From Aureococcus anophagefferens (lineage: Eukaryota > Sar > Pelagophyceae > Pelagomonadales > Pelagomonadaceae), in the NCBI RefSeq assembly GCF_000186865.1, contig NW_008705565.1, positions 2,029,244-2,093,243 on the forward strand: 64,000 nt of DNA. Direction: 5' to 3'. The notes beneath the pieces were generated by a model. That model was not told the origin of the DNA. It worked only from the letters and a program-made list of their open reading frames with translations, and did no database searches. Shown here piece after piece: positions 45,201 to 54,714 of this stretch; within the stretch, counting starts at the first letter, position 1; the number at the start of each line of letters is the position of its first letter. The position numbers and the translations under genes are program-made.

Positions 45201-47852
45201 ATGACGGAGAAAGCCCGTCCGCCCCCCGCGTCCCGTCGCCCGACCGCCCCCGCCCCCGCCCCGAGCCGCCCCCGCGCCGCAGGCTACAGGGCGGCGTCCC
45301 CGAACGGCGCCGCCGGCGCGTTCCTGTCCGTGGACGACGATGCCCCGGCCCTGGAGACGGGGTCGGGCCCCCTGGGCCCGACGCGGCTCACGGGCCGCCT
45401 GAGCAGCGCCCTGCAGGAGAGCTTCCGCGGGTCCGTGCGCATGAGCAGCCAGGAGGTCGACGCCATGCAGGAGAGCTTCCGGAAGCGCAAGGCGAAGCAG
45501 GGCGCCCTCGAGAAGGGCCAGTTCCCGGAGCAGAAGGGCGCGATGTTCCCCGTGCTCGACCCGGACAGCGACGCGCGCTTCTCCTGGGACTGCTACCTCA
45601 TGGTGCTCATCTTCTACGTCATGCTGGTGACGCCCTTCCAGCTCTCGTTCACGAACGCGCCGACGCACCCGAAGGACACGTTCACGCTCGGCAGCCCCTC
45701 GGGCTACAACAAGTACATCGGCCTCTGGGTCTCGAACATCTTCGTCGACATCGCCTTCATCTGCGACCTCGTCCTCGCCTTCAACACGGGCTTCTTCGAC
45801 CACAACGAGGGCGAGTGGGTCGTGTCGCGCGACCGCATCGCGCGCGGCGCCCGCGTCCCGGGGTTTCGGGGGGGCGCGTCCATGGGGGGACGCCCGCCGC
45901 GCTTTTTTAGGTGGGCCTACTTCCGGAGCTGGTTCTGGCTCGACTTCCTGAGCGTGCTGCCGTACAACGCGATCGGCGGCGGCAACGCGGGCTTCCTGAA
46001 GATGCTCAAGTGCGTGCGCCTCCTCAAGCTCTTCCGCGTCTTCAAGCAGCCGCGCATCATGGCGCGCATCGCCGCGCGGAACACGATGCGCGCGGGCCAG
46101 CAGGCCGTGCTCAAGTACATCGCGATCCTCTTCTTCCTGCTCCACTGGGCGGCCTGCGCCGTCCGCATGATCGGCTTCCTCACGCTCGACGGCTGCCACG
46201 CCAAGGACAACCTCGGCGACGACCCGGCCATGACCTGCGGCGAGACGATTTTAGCCAAGTACTGGAACCGGGGCATCTGGGCGCAGTACGTCAACGCGCT
46301 CGTCTGGGCGCTCGGCACGCTCCAGGGCGGCACGGACGCGACGACGGTGGCCGAGGAGGTGCTCTGCCTCGTCGTCGGCCTCCTGGGGTGCATCGTCATG
46401 GCCTTCCTCGTCGGCGACCTCTGCAACGTCGTCGGCAACATGGACCCCGTGGGCAACGACTACAGCCTGACCATGGACACGCTCAACAACTGGTTCGACG
46501 AGTCCCAGCTCCCCGTGCACCTGCGCAAGCAGCTGCGGGAGTACATGGGCCTCGCGGAGAAGTCGTTCCGCGACGCGCACAACAAGGCGACGCTCGAGCG
46601 GCTCTCGCCGACGCTCAAGGCCGTCGTCATGCACCACAACCTGGAGCGCGAGGTGGCGAACATCCCCTTCTACGCGGCCGCCGTGACGCGCGCCTACGCG
46701 CTCCAGCCGGGCCGCCGGCTCTCGATCACGCCGAGCGACAACTTCCAGCGCGGCGCGCCGCGCGGCGGCGAGCGCTGCGGCCAGCCGCGGACCGCGACGA
46801 TGATCGAGCTCGACTCCAACCTGGAGATGCTCGTCAAGTACGACGACGGCGAGACGGAGGAGGAGGTGCCCGTGAGCCGCGTCAACGTCCACGGCTACCG
46901 CCTCGGCCCCGCGTTCGAGCGCCAGATGGACGCGTTCATCTACCAGCACGACCGCTTCGTGCTCGCGCTGAGCACGCACGTGAGCACCAAGTTCTTCATG
47001 ACGGGCGACGTCATGGTCCACGCGAACCAGAGCCTCAACACGGAGATGTTCATCATCTCCACGGGCCGCGCGCTCGTCTGGGGCGACAAGTCGGCGAACC
47101 CCGTGTTCTCGTTCACGCGCAAGTCCGTCTACGACACCATCGGCGACGACATCTGCATGCTCACGGTCGCCGGCCGCAGCCCGACGCCGCGCCTCTACAG
47201 CGTGCGGTCGACGACGACGACGGAGTGCTCCGTGCTCGACGGCCCGCCGTTCGTCGAGACCGTCGGCAACGGCCAGTTCTCCGCGTTCTACCGGGGCATG
47301 CGCAAGTACGGCGCCTGGCAGCTCCTCCGCTACGCCATCCTCCGGTCCGTGCGCCTCAAGCAGCGCCTGGGCACGCCCTTCGAGGCGTCGCTGCCCGCGC
47401 TCGGCGCCGGCGCGTGCGAGCCCGACGCCGTCAAGGAGGCCGCGGCCGACGCCGTGCAGGTCCTGCTCAAGAAGGTGCTCGCGACGGACGCGGGCAAGCT
47501 CGAGGGCCTCGCCGAGGTCGCGGGGGCGACGCTCTGCCGGAGCCTCGAGGCCGTGAAGCAGATCCTCGCGGACCCGGCGGCCGCGGCGCTCGCGGAGCAG
47601 GAGGCCGTCGAGAAGGTCACGGCGTCGACGGCGCCCGTCGGCTCCCTCTCCATGTTCCTCGAGCGACCCACCTACCCCTCGGGCCGCTTCTACGCCCCCA
47701 ACCGCCCGAGCCAGGACCAGGACGCCCTCGCGAACCGGAGCTGCTTCTCCCTCGGCGCGGAGGCGCCCCGGGCCGTCCCGCTCCCCCCGGGCGTCAACAC
47801 CGACGGCACGCCCGTCGACCCCGCCGCGCGGCCCTGGCAGCTGACCTGCTAA
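45201..47852 (+). CDS. Voltage-gated-type cation channel with cyclic-nucleotide-binding-like domain and non-canonical pore
   Basis: The protein is up to 883 residues. S1 is near residues 132-150 (CYLMVLIFYVMLVTP), S2 has VSNIFVDIAFICDLVLAFNTGFF, S3 has WFWLDFLSVLP and S4 has LKMLKCVRLLKLFRVFKQPR with regularly spaced basic residues. The pore reads NALVWALGTLQGGTDATT, where potassium channels have T-x-G-(Y/F)-G. A C-linker follows (WFDESQLPVHLRKQLREYMG). The domain near residues 578-690 has the layout of a cyclic-nucleotide-binding fold (DVMVHANQSLNTEMFIISTG) but lacks the clear R-x-A phosphate cassette. A Tudor-like insert (VKYDDGETEEEVPVSRVNVH) precedes it. The in-frame segment at about 45855-45910 between S2 and S3 may be a small unspliced intron. 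Overall EAG/HCN-like; ion selectivity is uncertain. Confidence 0.8.
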   Translation: MTEKARPPPASRRPTAPAPAPSRPRAAGYRAASPNGAAGAFLSVDDDAPALETGSGPLGPTRLTGRLSSALQESFRGSVRMSSQEVDAMQESFRKRKAKQGALEKGQFPEQKGAMFPVLDPDSDARFSWDCYLMVLIFYVMLVTPFQLSFTNAPTHPKDTFTLGSPSGYNKYIGLWVSNIFVDIAFICDLVLAFNTGFFDHNEGEWVVSRDRIARGARVPGFRGGASMGGRPPRFFRWAYFRSWFWLDFLSVLPYNAIGGGNAGFLKMLKCVRLLKLFRVFKQPRIMARIAARNTMRAGQQAVLKYIAILFFLLHWAACAVRMIGFLTLDGCHAKDNLGDDPAMTCGETILAKYWNRGIWAQYVNALVWALGTLQGGTDATTVAEEVLCLVVGLLGCIVMAFLVGDLCNVVGNMDPVGNDYSLTMDTLNNWFDESQLPVHLRKQLREYMGLAEKSFRDAHNKATLERLSPTLKAVVMHHNLEREVANIPFYAAAVTRAYALQPGRRLSITPSDNFQRGAPRGGERCGQPRTATMIELDSNLEMLVKYDDGETEEEVPVSRVNVHGYRLGPAFERQMDAFIYQHDRFVLALSTHVSTKFFMTGDVMVHANQSLNTEMFIISTGRALVWGDKSANPVFSFTRKSVYDTIGDDICMLTVAGRSPTPRLYSVRSTTTTECSVLDGPPFVETVGNGQFSAFYRGMRKYGAWQLLRYAILRSVRLKQRLGTPFEASLPALGAGACEPDAVKEAAADAVQVLLKKVLATDAGKLEGLAEVAGATLCRSLEAVKQILADPAAAALAEQEAVEKVTASTAPVGSLSMFLERPTYPSGRFYAPNRPSQDQDALANRSCFSLGAEAPRAVPLPPGVNTDGTPVDPAARPWQLTC

Positions 47853-48059
47853 ATTTCCGTTCCGGCGTTCGTCGTGGCCGGTCTCCCGGAGCCCCGGCAG
47901 TGCCCCGGCGGCCCGCGACAACCCGCGACGAACGCCAACATCCCTGCGTTGTACCTCACGTTTCCCTCAGTTGAAGATTTAGAACATCCCGGCGCCATCA
48001 CGGCGGGCAGCCTTTTCTCGCGCGCGCGCGAGGCCCCTGTTACATACGCGCCGTCGGGC

Positions 48060-48962
48060 ATGACCATGTCCTACGGCAGCATCGCGGCGGCGGCGCCCGC
48101 GCCGCCGTCGCGGCTCCCGCCGCTGGGGCGGCTCCTGGCGGCGTTCGGCGCCGTCGGCGCCTGGGTCGTCGTCGCGGGCGCCGCGCGGTCGTCGCGGTTC
48201 CGCCCGACGCTCGCGGCGGCCGGCGCGGCCGACGCGGTGTCGGAGCCGGGCTACGCGGTTTCGCGCCACCCCGTGAGCGTCGACCAGGCCCTCGAGGCCT
48301 GCGCCGCGCTCCCCGCCACGCCCGAGACGTACCGCGACTGCCCCGCGGCGGACACGACGATGTGGTGCCTCCGCATGCGGAGCGCGTTCAAGTCCGGGGC
48401 GTTCGACCCGGCGGACTGCGACACGGAGATGTGCCTGAGCATGGCGACGTCGCCCTGCGCTCAGAGCTGCGTCGGCGCGGACGGATCCTTCGCCGAGGCC
48501 GGGTGGTTCGAGCCGTGCGCGTGGGACGCGATGGTCCACTTCGACGCCTTCTGCGACGGCACCTGGACGCCCGCGCTGCCGGCCGCCGTGGGCGCCGTGA
48601 AGGACGGCGACGACGACGCCGCCTACGCCGCCGCCAAGGCCCTGGGCGCGGACGGCGGCAACGACGTCGACGACCCGGACGCGCTCAACAAGTGCGACGC
48701 CAAGGCCTTCTGCCTGGCCTGCGGCGCCGACGACGCGTCGGCGGAGTCGTGCCGCGCGGCGCTGGCGCCCGTCGGCGGCGTGCTGGCCTCCTTGCCCTGG
48801 GGCGACGGGCAAGCGTGGGGCGGCGCGCCCGTCGTCCCAAACCGGCCCGCGGACGCGGGCTACGCGGACCCCGCCCGCCGCCGCCTCGGCCAGGGCGGCG
48901 AGGGCGGCGTCGCCGTGCTCCTCAACAAGGGCGACTTCTGCGGAAACGACGAACGCGCGTAG
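48060..48962 (+). CDS. Cys-rich single-pass membrane (type II) protein
   Basis: The 300-residue protein has one hydrophobic segment (LLAAFGAVGAWVVVAGAA, about residues 28-46) after a short cytosolic N-terminus. The lumenal or extracellular part has about 16 Cys in pairs (CAALP, CPAADTTMWCLRM, CDTEMCLS, CAQSC, CAWD, CDG, CDAKAFCLACG, CGND), suggesting a disulfide-stabilised ectodomain. No family recognised. An alternative ATG is at 48066. Confidence 0.65.
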   Translation: MTMSYGSIAAAAPAPPSRLPPLGRLLAAFGAVGAWVVVAGAARSSRFRPTLAAAGAADAVSEPGYAVSRHPVSVDQALEACAALPATPETYRDCPAADTTMWCLRMRSAFKSGAFDPADCDTEMCLSMATSPCAQSCVGADGSFAEAGWFEPCAWDAMVHFDAFCDGTWTPALPAAVGAVKDGDDDAAYAAAKALGADGGNDVDDPDALNKCDAKAFCLACGADDASAESCRAALAPVGGVLASLPWGDGQAWGGAPVVPNRPADAGYADPARRRLGQGGEGGVAVLLNKGDFCGNDERA

Positions 48963-49052
48963 GCGCCGCGCGACGTAAGGACGACTCGATCGACGTCCCG
49001 GCGGTGATCCCGGCGGCGACGCCCGCGCGGAGGCGCCTCCGCGGTGCGGATT

Positions 49053-50790
49053 TTAGGGCGCGGGGGGGGCGTCGAAGGTCGCGGCCGCGTAGGCGAAGGG
49101 GTCGGCGACGTCGGCGACCTCGCCGCGGGCCGTCGCGAAGCAGCCCGCGCCGCAGGCGAAGCCGGCGCAGGCGTCGACGACGGGCGCCGGGGGCGCCCCC
49201 CCGGCGAGCGCCGCGGCGGCGAAGCGGTCGACGTAGGCCGCGAAGGACTCGCCGCCGACGGTCTCGAGGTTGCGGTAGTTGCCGAGGAGCTCCGGCGCGC
49301 CGCCGCCGTCGCCGACGACGGCCGCGCCCTTGGTCAGCTGCTCGTGCATCCAGCACGACGGCGCGTAGACCGCCGCCGTCGCCGGAAGCTTCGCGAAGGC
49401 CGCCTCGTAGCGCGCGTGGACGCGAGCGCTCGCGGCGCGCTGCGCGGCGTCGAGCCGGCTCCGGAGGTACGACGCCTCGGAGCCGCGCCACGCGGCGAAG
49501 GCGGCCGCGTCGTCGGCGGCCATGGCGTCCGGGTTGATGTCCGACACGCGGTGGAGGAGGAACGCGTCGTCGAGGGCCTGGAACACGACGAGGGGCGCCT
49601 CGACGTAGGGCAGCGCGTTTTCGGTCACGTAGCACCGCCACGCGTCGGCGGCGGCGAATTCGGCCGCGCAGCGCTCGGCGACGCGCCCATGGGCGAAAGC
49701 GAGCTGGTTCCGCGCGTAGGTCTCGGCCCAGGGCGTCGGCGACCCCGGCGCCGTCCCGTCGACGGCGCGGCGCGCGTCCGCGGGCATCGGTAGATCGAGG
49801 TAGACGGCGCTGTCGACGACCTGTGTGGAAATCAAATCTTCAACCCGACTTCAATGTGCGCGTAATTGAACGGTTTAGACCAGACTCTTCGACTGCGCTT
49901 CAAGAACTCGACGAGAGCAATCGATTCGTCCAAAAATCAGCCGAATCGACTTCGAATTGGCCGAGATAGAGAGTTCTGAAGTTTGGTGGGGGGCCCCCAA
50001 ACCAGTGGTTGATTTCCACACAGTCGACGACGGCGAGGAGCGTCCCGCCGCAGGTCTCCCGGACCCGCTTCGCCAGCCGGTCCGCGTGCTGGACGACGCC
50101 GCGGCCGCCCGCGGACGACCCCGAGAACACGACCAGAGTCTCCGCGCCCGCGGCGCCGAGGCCGCGGTTCCGCTCGAGGTCGTCGAAGACGGCGTCGAGT
50201 ATGCGCGACCCGCGGAAGTGGCGCCCGCCCGTCGCGTCCGACGCGCCCCGGTCGCCGACCCAGGCGTCGGAGGAGCAGTACCAGACGTAGACGGCGTGCG
50301 CGTCGCCGAGCAGAGCGCTCTCGCCGTCGCTCAGGATCGTGCCCGGGGCCGCGCCGAGGTGCTCCTTCGAGGCCTTCGACGAGAAGTGCCAGGTCTGGCC
50401 CTTGGCGGCGTAGGCCGCCTCGTTGGCGGCGCACTCGTCCGCGCTCACGCAGGCGCCGCCGCCCTGGAGGTGGACGACCCACGCGGCGCCGCCGCGCGAA
50501 GCGGGCGCGTAGTAGTAGAGGGCCGGGGTGCCGTCGTTGCACACGGCCCGCGGGTCGCCGTCGAGCAGGTGGCGGTCGAGGACCCGCGCCCAGCCGCCGG
50601 GGGGACCGTCGGTGGCCGGGCCGTCGGCCTCGACGGCCAGCGCCGCGGGCGCGAGCGCACCCGCCGGGCCGCGCGCCGCGTAGGCCAGCAGGCAGAGGGC
50701 GGCGCTGACGACGGCGGCGCACCGCAGCGACGCCGTCGGCCGCGTCGACGCGAGCAGCGGCGCCGCCTCCGCGGGGGGCGGGCCGCACAT
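49053..50790 (-). CDS. Notum/pectin-acetylesterase-like hydrolase, intron is an introner
   Basis: Two exons (50790-50032 and 49820-49053) give 508 residues. The N-terminus is a signal anchor (AAVVSAALCLLAYAARG). The alpha/beta-hydrolase region has WVVHLQGGGACVS, CAANEAAYAAKG, FSSKASKEHLGAAPGTILSD, VYVWYCSSDAWVG, HFRGSRILDAVFDDLE and the nucleophile elbow VVFSGSSAGGRG. This layout is that of the pectin-acetylesterase/Notum family of carboxylesterases, which deacylate polysaccharides or lipid-modified proteins outside the cell. The introner joins LLAVVD and SAVYLDLP after splicing. The first ATG is MCGPPPAE; the longer frame upstream starts at GTG. Confidence 0.85.
49821..50023 (-). mobile_element. 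Introner element E (type 2 ends), intron 49821-50031
   Basis: The element is 203 bp with perfect 15-bp terminal inverted repeats CTGTGTGGAAATCAA. It is flanked by the 8-bp duplication TCGACGAC at 49813-49820 and 50024-50031 (GTCGTCGA on the gene strand). The core CGTCCAAAAATCAGCCGAA is at about 49927-49945, as in elements A-D. The GT donor comes from the duplication and the acceptor from the terminal CACACAG. This is the best-preserved member of its type in the window. Confidence 0.93.
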
Positions 50791-50971
50791 CGTCCGGAGC
50801 ACTCGATAGGGGGCTGCCTCTTTCCACGATCGCGTGATGTCATAAGAGCACGTTGCATGCACTATGGCGCCATCGTGGCCCCCTTCAATAACTCGTTAAC
50901 ATTGAGTAGTTGCAGCTCTGCGGCATGGCTTAGAGTGTTTGCGACTCGGTAGAACGCCTCCTCCGCGCGCG

Positions 50972-51433
50972 ATGGACGGGCTCGATGCGCTCTCCTTCGA
51001 CCACGTGCTCCGCCTGCACGCGGCCTGCTCCCTGGCCGTCGGCGCGTGCATGGTGCTCGTGCCCCACGCCCTCTTCGGGCGGCTCTCCGGCGAGCCCTAC
51101 TCGCACGTCGCCCACGAGCTCGCGCGCTGCTACGGCGGCCTGACGCTCGCGCAGGCCTGGTTCGCCTGGCGCACGCTGGGCATCGCCGACNNNNNNNNNN
51201 NNNNNNNNNNNNNNNNNNNNNNNNNNNNNNNNNNNNNNNNNNNNNNNNNNNNNNNNNNNNNNNNNNNNNNNNNNNNNNNNNNNNNNNNNNNNNNNNNNNN
51301 NNNNNNNNNNNNNNNNNNNNNNNNNNNNNNNNNNNNNNNNNNNNNNNNNNNNNNNNNNNNNNNNNNNNNNNNNNNNNNNNNNNNNNNNNNNNNNNNNNNN
51401 NNNNNNNNNNNNNNNNNNNNNGCGGCGCTCTAA
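50972..51433 (+). CDS. Membrane protein interrupted by assembly gap
   Basis: The visible N-terminus is 73 residues: MDGLDALSFDHVLRLHAACS, then LAVGACMVLVPHALFGRLSG and a Y-G-G-L-T-L-A-Q-A-W helix. It looks like the first two transmembrane segments of a small membrane protein of a family common in algae (conserved R-x-Y-G-x-L near the second helix). A run of Ns hides the middle; three codons (GCG GCG CTC) and TAA follow. The gap length may not be exact, so frame across it is unknown and no full product can be given. Confidence 0.5.
   Translation: MDGLDALSFDHVLRLHAACSLAVGACMVLVPHALFGRLSGEPYSHVAHELARCYGGLTLAQAWFAWRTLGIADXXXXXXXXXXXXXXXXXXXXXXXXXXXXXXXXXXXXXXXXXXXXXXXXXXXXXXXXXXXXXXXXXXXXXXXXXXXXXAAL
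51191..51421. other. Assembly gap (231 Ns)
   Basis: All bases are N. Single ambiguous bases also occur at 56664 and 56787 in the helicase gene. Confidence 1.
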
Positions 51434-51553
51434 TTGATTGTGGTAGACTCGCGCCCGGGAGAGCAGCGCTCTACGCACGTCCGAGCTCGAGAGTCCGAGC
51501 AGCGCTCTCCGCGCTCCCGAGCGTCGCTCGAAGTTCGCCGCTCGTCCGCGCCC

Positions 51554-54500
51554 TTAGAGCACGTCCGCGGACGGCGACCGCCCCCCCTCGGCGAAGAAGC
51601 GCGGCGGCGGCGGCGGCGGCGGCGCGGCGCCGCGGCGCCGGCGGAGGCACAGCGCGGCGAGCGGCGCGGGCCGGCCGAGCGCGGCGGCGCTCGTCCGGAG
51701 CAGGAGCGCGAAGGCGAGGAGCCGCGCGACGGCGCCGAGGCCCAGGAGCGTCGCGACGTTGATGTAGCGGAGCTTGTGGTGGTCCCAGTAGACCGACGCG
51801 TCCTCGACGAGGTAGCCGTAGTTGAGCATCTGCGCGAGCGCGGACGACGACGCGTCGGCGTAGAACGTCGGCGGCAGCCGGAAGGCCTCGGACATGCGCG
51901 CGACCTCCTCGACGAAGAGCGCCTCGACGAAGTAGCGGTCGTGGGACGCGTAGTGGACGACCTTGAGCGCCGCGGGCATGGCCGCGAGCGTCGGGTGCAC
52001 GCCCGAGAACATGGCGAAGAGCAGCGCGACGCTCAGCGCGCCGAGCTGGGCCGACGCCGGCGGCAGGCAGGCCGCGGCGACGTAGCCGAAGCCCGACGCC
52101 GCGAACGCGTCGCACGCGCAGAGGAGCGCGTAGGCGCCGACGCCCGCGCGCGGCCGCGCGAGCGGGTAGAAGCCGAGGACGAAGACGACGGCGAGCGCCC
52201 CGAGCCGCGGCAGGTCCGCGACGTACTTGGCGAGGACGTGCGCGCCCGGCGCGAGCCCGCCGCCGCCGAAGTCGCCGCACTCGCGGAGGAAGACCGCGCG
52301 GTCGCGCGCGAGCGTCGGCACGGCCGCGAGCGTCAGCGTCATGCCCAGCGCGATGGACACCATGAAGTTGACCAGCTGCAGGTTCTTGAACTTGAAGTCG
52401 ACGTAGAGCAGGCCGAGCCCGCCGCCGGCGAGGATCTGCGCGGCGACGTCGCCCGCGAGCGCGGCCGCGGACCGCCGCTGCTGGAGGCCCGCGCGGCCGA
52501 GCTGCAGCGCGAACTGGGCCGCGACGCCCGGCGCGACCCGCGGCGGCGGCGCCGCGCCGCCGCGCCGGCCCGGCGGCCGCCGGGGCCGGCCCGCGCGCCA
52601 CTCGCGCGCGACGTCGACGCGCGCGTCCGCCGCGTCGAGCGCTAAAATCTGCATGAAGAAGTCCGGCGGCGACCAGTCCGGCGGCACGCCGAAGCCGAGA
52701 TTTTCGAACCAGGCCGACGCGGCGCCGGGCGCGCCGAGGTACGCCGTGCGCCCGCCCGGCGCGAGGAGGAGCACGTCGTCGAAGAGCGTGTAGATCTGCA
52801 TCGACGGCTGGTGGAGGACGACGGCGACGGTCGAGCCGCGCCGCGCCATGGCGTGGAGCGCGCCGACGACGTCCAGAGACGTCGCGGAGTCCAGCCCGCT
52901 CGTCGGCTCGTCGGCGAATAAGAGCGTCGGGTCCGCGACGAGCTCGATGCCGACGTTGACGCGCTTCCGCTGCCCCCCGGAGATGCCGCGCCGCACCGCG
53001 TCCCCGACGACGGCGTGCCGCAGGCGCTCGATGCGGAGCACGCGGAGCACGTCGCGGACGACGGCCCGCCGGAACGCCGAGGACGAGGCGCGGGGCAGCC
53101 GCGTCGCCGCGCTGAAGAGCAGGATCTCGTTGACGGTGAGCTCCGTGCACATCGTGTCCTCCTGCGGAACGAAGCCGATCACGGACCGCAGCCCGCGCAG
53201 GCTCGGCGTCGTCTCGCCGTTCACGGAAAGCGCGCCGCTCACCGACGCGCGGACGTCGCCGCGGCCCGCGAGCACGCAGAGCAGCGACGTCTTGCCGGCG
53301 CCCGACGGGCCCATGACGGCGAGGACGCGGCCCGACCGCGCGTCGCCCGTCGCGCCGTCGAGGACCCGGAGGCGCCGCCCCTCCGCGCGGACCTCGAGGC
53401 CGAGGTCCGCGAAGCCGACGTCGATGCGCTCCGCCTCCGCCTTGCGCGGCAGCGACGGCAGGTCCCGCGCGCGGTCGTCGTCGTCGACGACGAACGGGTT
53501 CGTCGACGTCGAGCTCCGGTCGTCGTCGTCGCCGGCGGCCGGCGGCGCCTCGCCGAGGAGCGACGACCCGCGGGCCGCGGCGCGCCGGTCGAGGATCGCG
53601 TCGAGCCCCGCCTCGAGCGTCTCCCGCTGCCGCTCGCGGAACCGCCGGAGCTCGGCGCGGACGAGGCGGCTGCTGTGGTAGAGCATGAAGAAGAAGAAGA
53701 AGGACCCGAGGAACGCCGCCGCGGCCGCCGACGACACGTCGGGCGCCTCGAGGCCCTCCTCCCCGCAGCGCGCGATGAAGGGGCACCGCGTCGGCTCGAA
53801 GGAGCCCGTCGGGCAGTAGTGCTGCGCCGGGCAGCGCCGCGGGTCCACCGTGGGGTCCGGCGCGTAAAACCCCGCGGGCACGAGCGTCTCGAACATGACG
53901 CCCGGGCACGTCACGTTCGCGCCGCCGCGGTAGCCCCTCGAGCTCGGCGTGTGCTTGAGCGTCACGGCCCAGGCGCACGCGTCCGCGTCCGCGTCGTAGG
54001 TCGACGGCGCGCAGGCCGCGCCGTAGAGGCACGCGACGAAGCACGTGAAGCCCTCGGGGCAGAACATGCCCGGCGGGCACGCCAGCGGCGCGCCGTCGGC
54101 CGACGCGTCCGCGGGGTCCTCGTAGTAGCCCCCCGCGCAGCCCCGTCGCCGCCGGCTCCAGGGCCCGCAGCGCGCGTCGTCGTCGTCGCCCTCGACCAAA
54201 TCCGCGAGGCGCGCGCCGTCGCAGTGGCCCCGGGCGTAGAGCGGCGACGACGCGTTCATCCAGGGCCGGTCGCCGTCCGCGAGGCTCTCCCAGGGCACGA
54301 GGCCCCGGGGCGACCGGTGCACGAGCCAGCTGTAGGCGAAGGACGCCTTCGCGCGCGCGTCCGCGGCGATGTGTCGCGCCGTCGCGTTCGGCCCGACCTC
54401 GAGCGCGAGCTGCTCCCGGGACAGGATCGTCATGCGCGCGAGGTCCACCTGGAGCTGCACGACGACGCCGAGGCCCAGGGCCAGGACCGCGACGCCCAGG

Positions 54501-54676
54501 CACGCGCCCGCGCGCGCGAGCGCCGTCGCGGAGCAGCAGCGGCGCCGCGATGAGGGTTGCGGCGCCTCCGCGTTCAAGGGCGCGTAGCGCGCCTCCGCCG
54601 CCATCAAGCTGCGAACCGAACACAGGGAGCAACACCTCGAGAAGGCGCCTCGACCCCGAGGTTCGCCATGCATCAT
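51554..54676 (-). CDS. ABCG half-transporter with Cys-rich N-terminal ectodomain
   Basis: The protein is 1,040 residues (or 1,016 from the ATG at 54604). A signal-anchor-like segment (ACLGVAVLALGLGVVVQLQ) is followed by a ~230-residue ectodomain with CPPGMFCPEGFTC and CPAQHYCPTGSF modules, then a membrane segment (AAAAAFLGSFFFFFMLYHS). The ATP-binding domain has GPSGAGKTS (about 457), ISGGQRKRV (about 563), LLFADEPTSGLDS (about 585) and a switch His in VVLHQPSMQIY. The C-terminal domain has six hydrophobic segments starting at FMVSIALGMTLTLAAVP. This order (ATP-binding before membrane domain) is ABCG, and the Cys-rich N-terminus resembles plant ABCG24/28-type proteins. Substrate unknown. Confidence 0.88.
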   Translation of the reverse strand: MMHGEPRGRGAFSRCCSLCSVRSLMAAEARYAPLNAEAPQPSSRRRCCSATALARAGACLGVAVLALGLGVVVQLQVDLARMTILSREQLALEVGPNATARHIAADARAKASFAYSWLVHRSPRGLVPWESLADGDRPWMNASSPLYARGHCDGARLADLVEGDDDDARCGPWSRRRRGCAGGYYEDPADASADGAPLACPPGMFCPEGFTCFVACLYGAACAPSTYDADADACAWAVTLKHTPSSRGYRGGANVTCPGVMFETLVPAGFYAPDPTVDPRRCPAQHYCPTGSFEPTRCPFIARCGEEGLEAPDVSSAAAAAFLGSFFFFFMLYHSSRLVRAELRRFRERQRETLEAGLDAILDRRAAARGSSLLGEAPPAAGDDDDRSSTSTNPFVVDDDDRARDLPSLPRKAEAERIDVGFADLGLEVRAEGRRLRVLDGATGDARSGRVLAVMGPSGAGKTSLLCVLAGRGDVRASVSGALSVNGETTPSLRGLRSVIGFVPQEDTMCTELTVNEILLFSAATRLPRASSSAFRRAVVRDVLRVLRIERLRHAVVGDAVRRGISGGQRKRVNVGIELVADPTLLFADEPTSGLDSATSLDVVGALHAMARRGSTVAVVLHQPSMQIYTLFDDVLLLAPGGRTAYLGAPGAASAWFENLGFGVPPDWSPPDFFMQILALDAADARVDVAREWRAGRPRRPPGRRGGAAPPPRVAPGVAAQFALQLGRAGLQQRRSAAALAGDVAAQILAGGGLGLLYVDFKFKNLQLVNFMVSIALGMTLTLAAVPTLARDRAVFLRECGDFGGGGLAPGAHVLAKYVADLPRLGALAVVFVLGFYPLARPRAGVGAYALLCACDAFAASGFGYVAAACLPPASAQLGALSVALLFAMFSGVHPTLAAMPAALKVVHYASHDRYFVEALFVEEVARMSEAFRLPPTFYADASSSALAQMLNYGYLVEDASVYWDHHKLRYINVATLLGLGAVARLLAFALLLRTSAAALGRPAPLAALCLRRRRGAAPPPPPPPRFFAEGGRSPSADVL

Positions 54677-54714
54677 GACTTCATACTTGCTTCACACAAA
54701 GCTGTGACAAAAGC

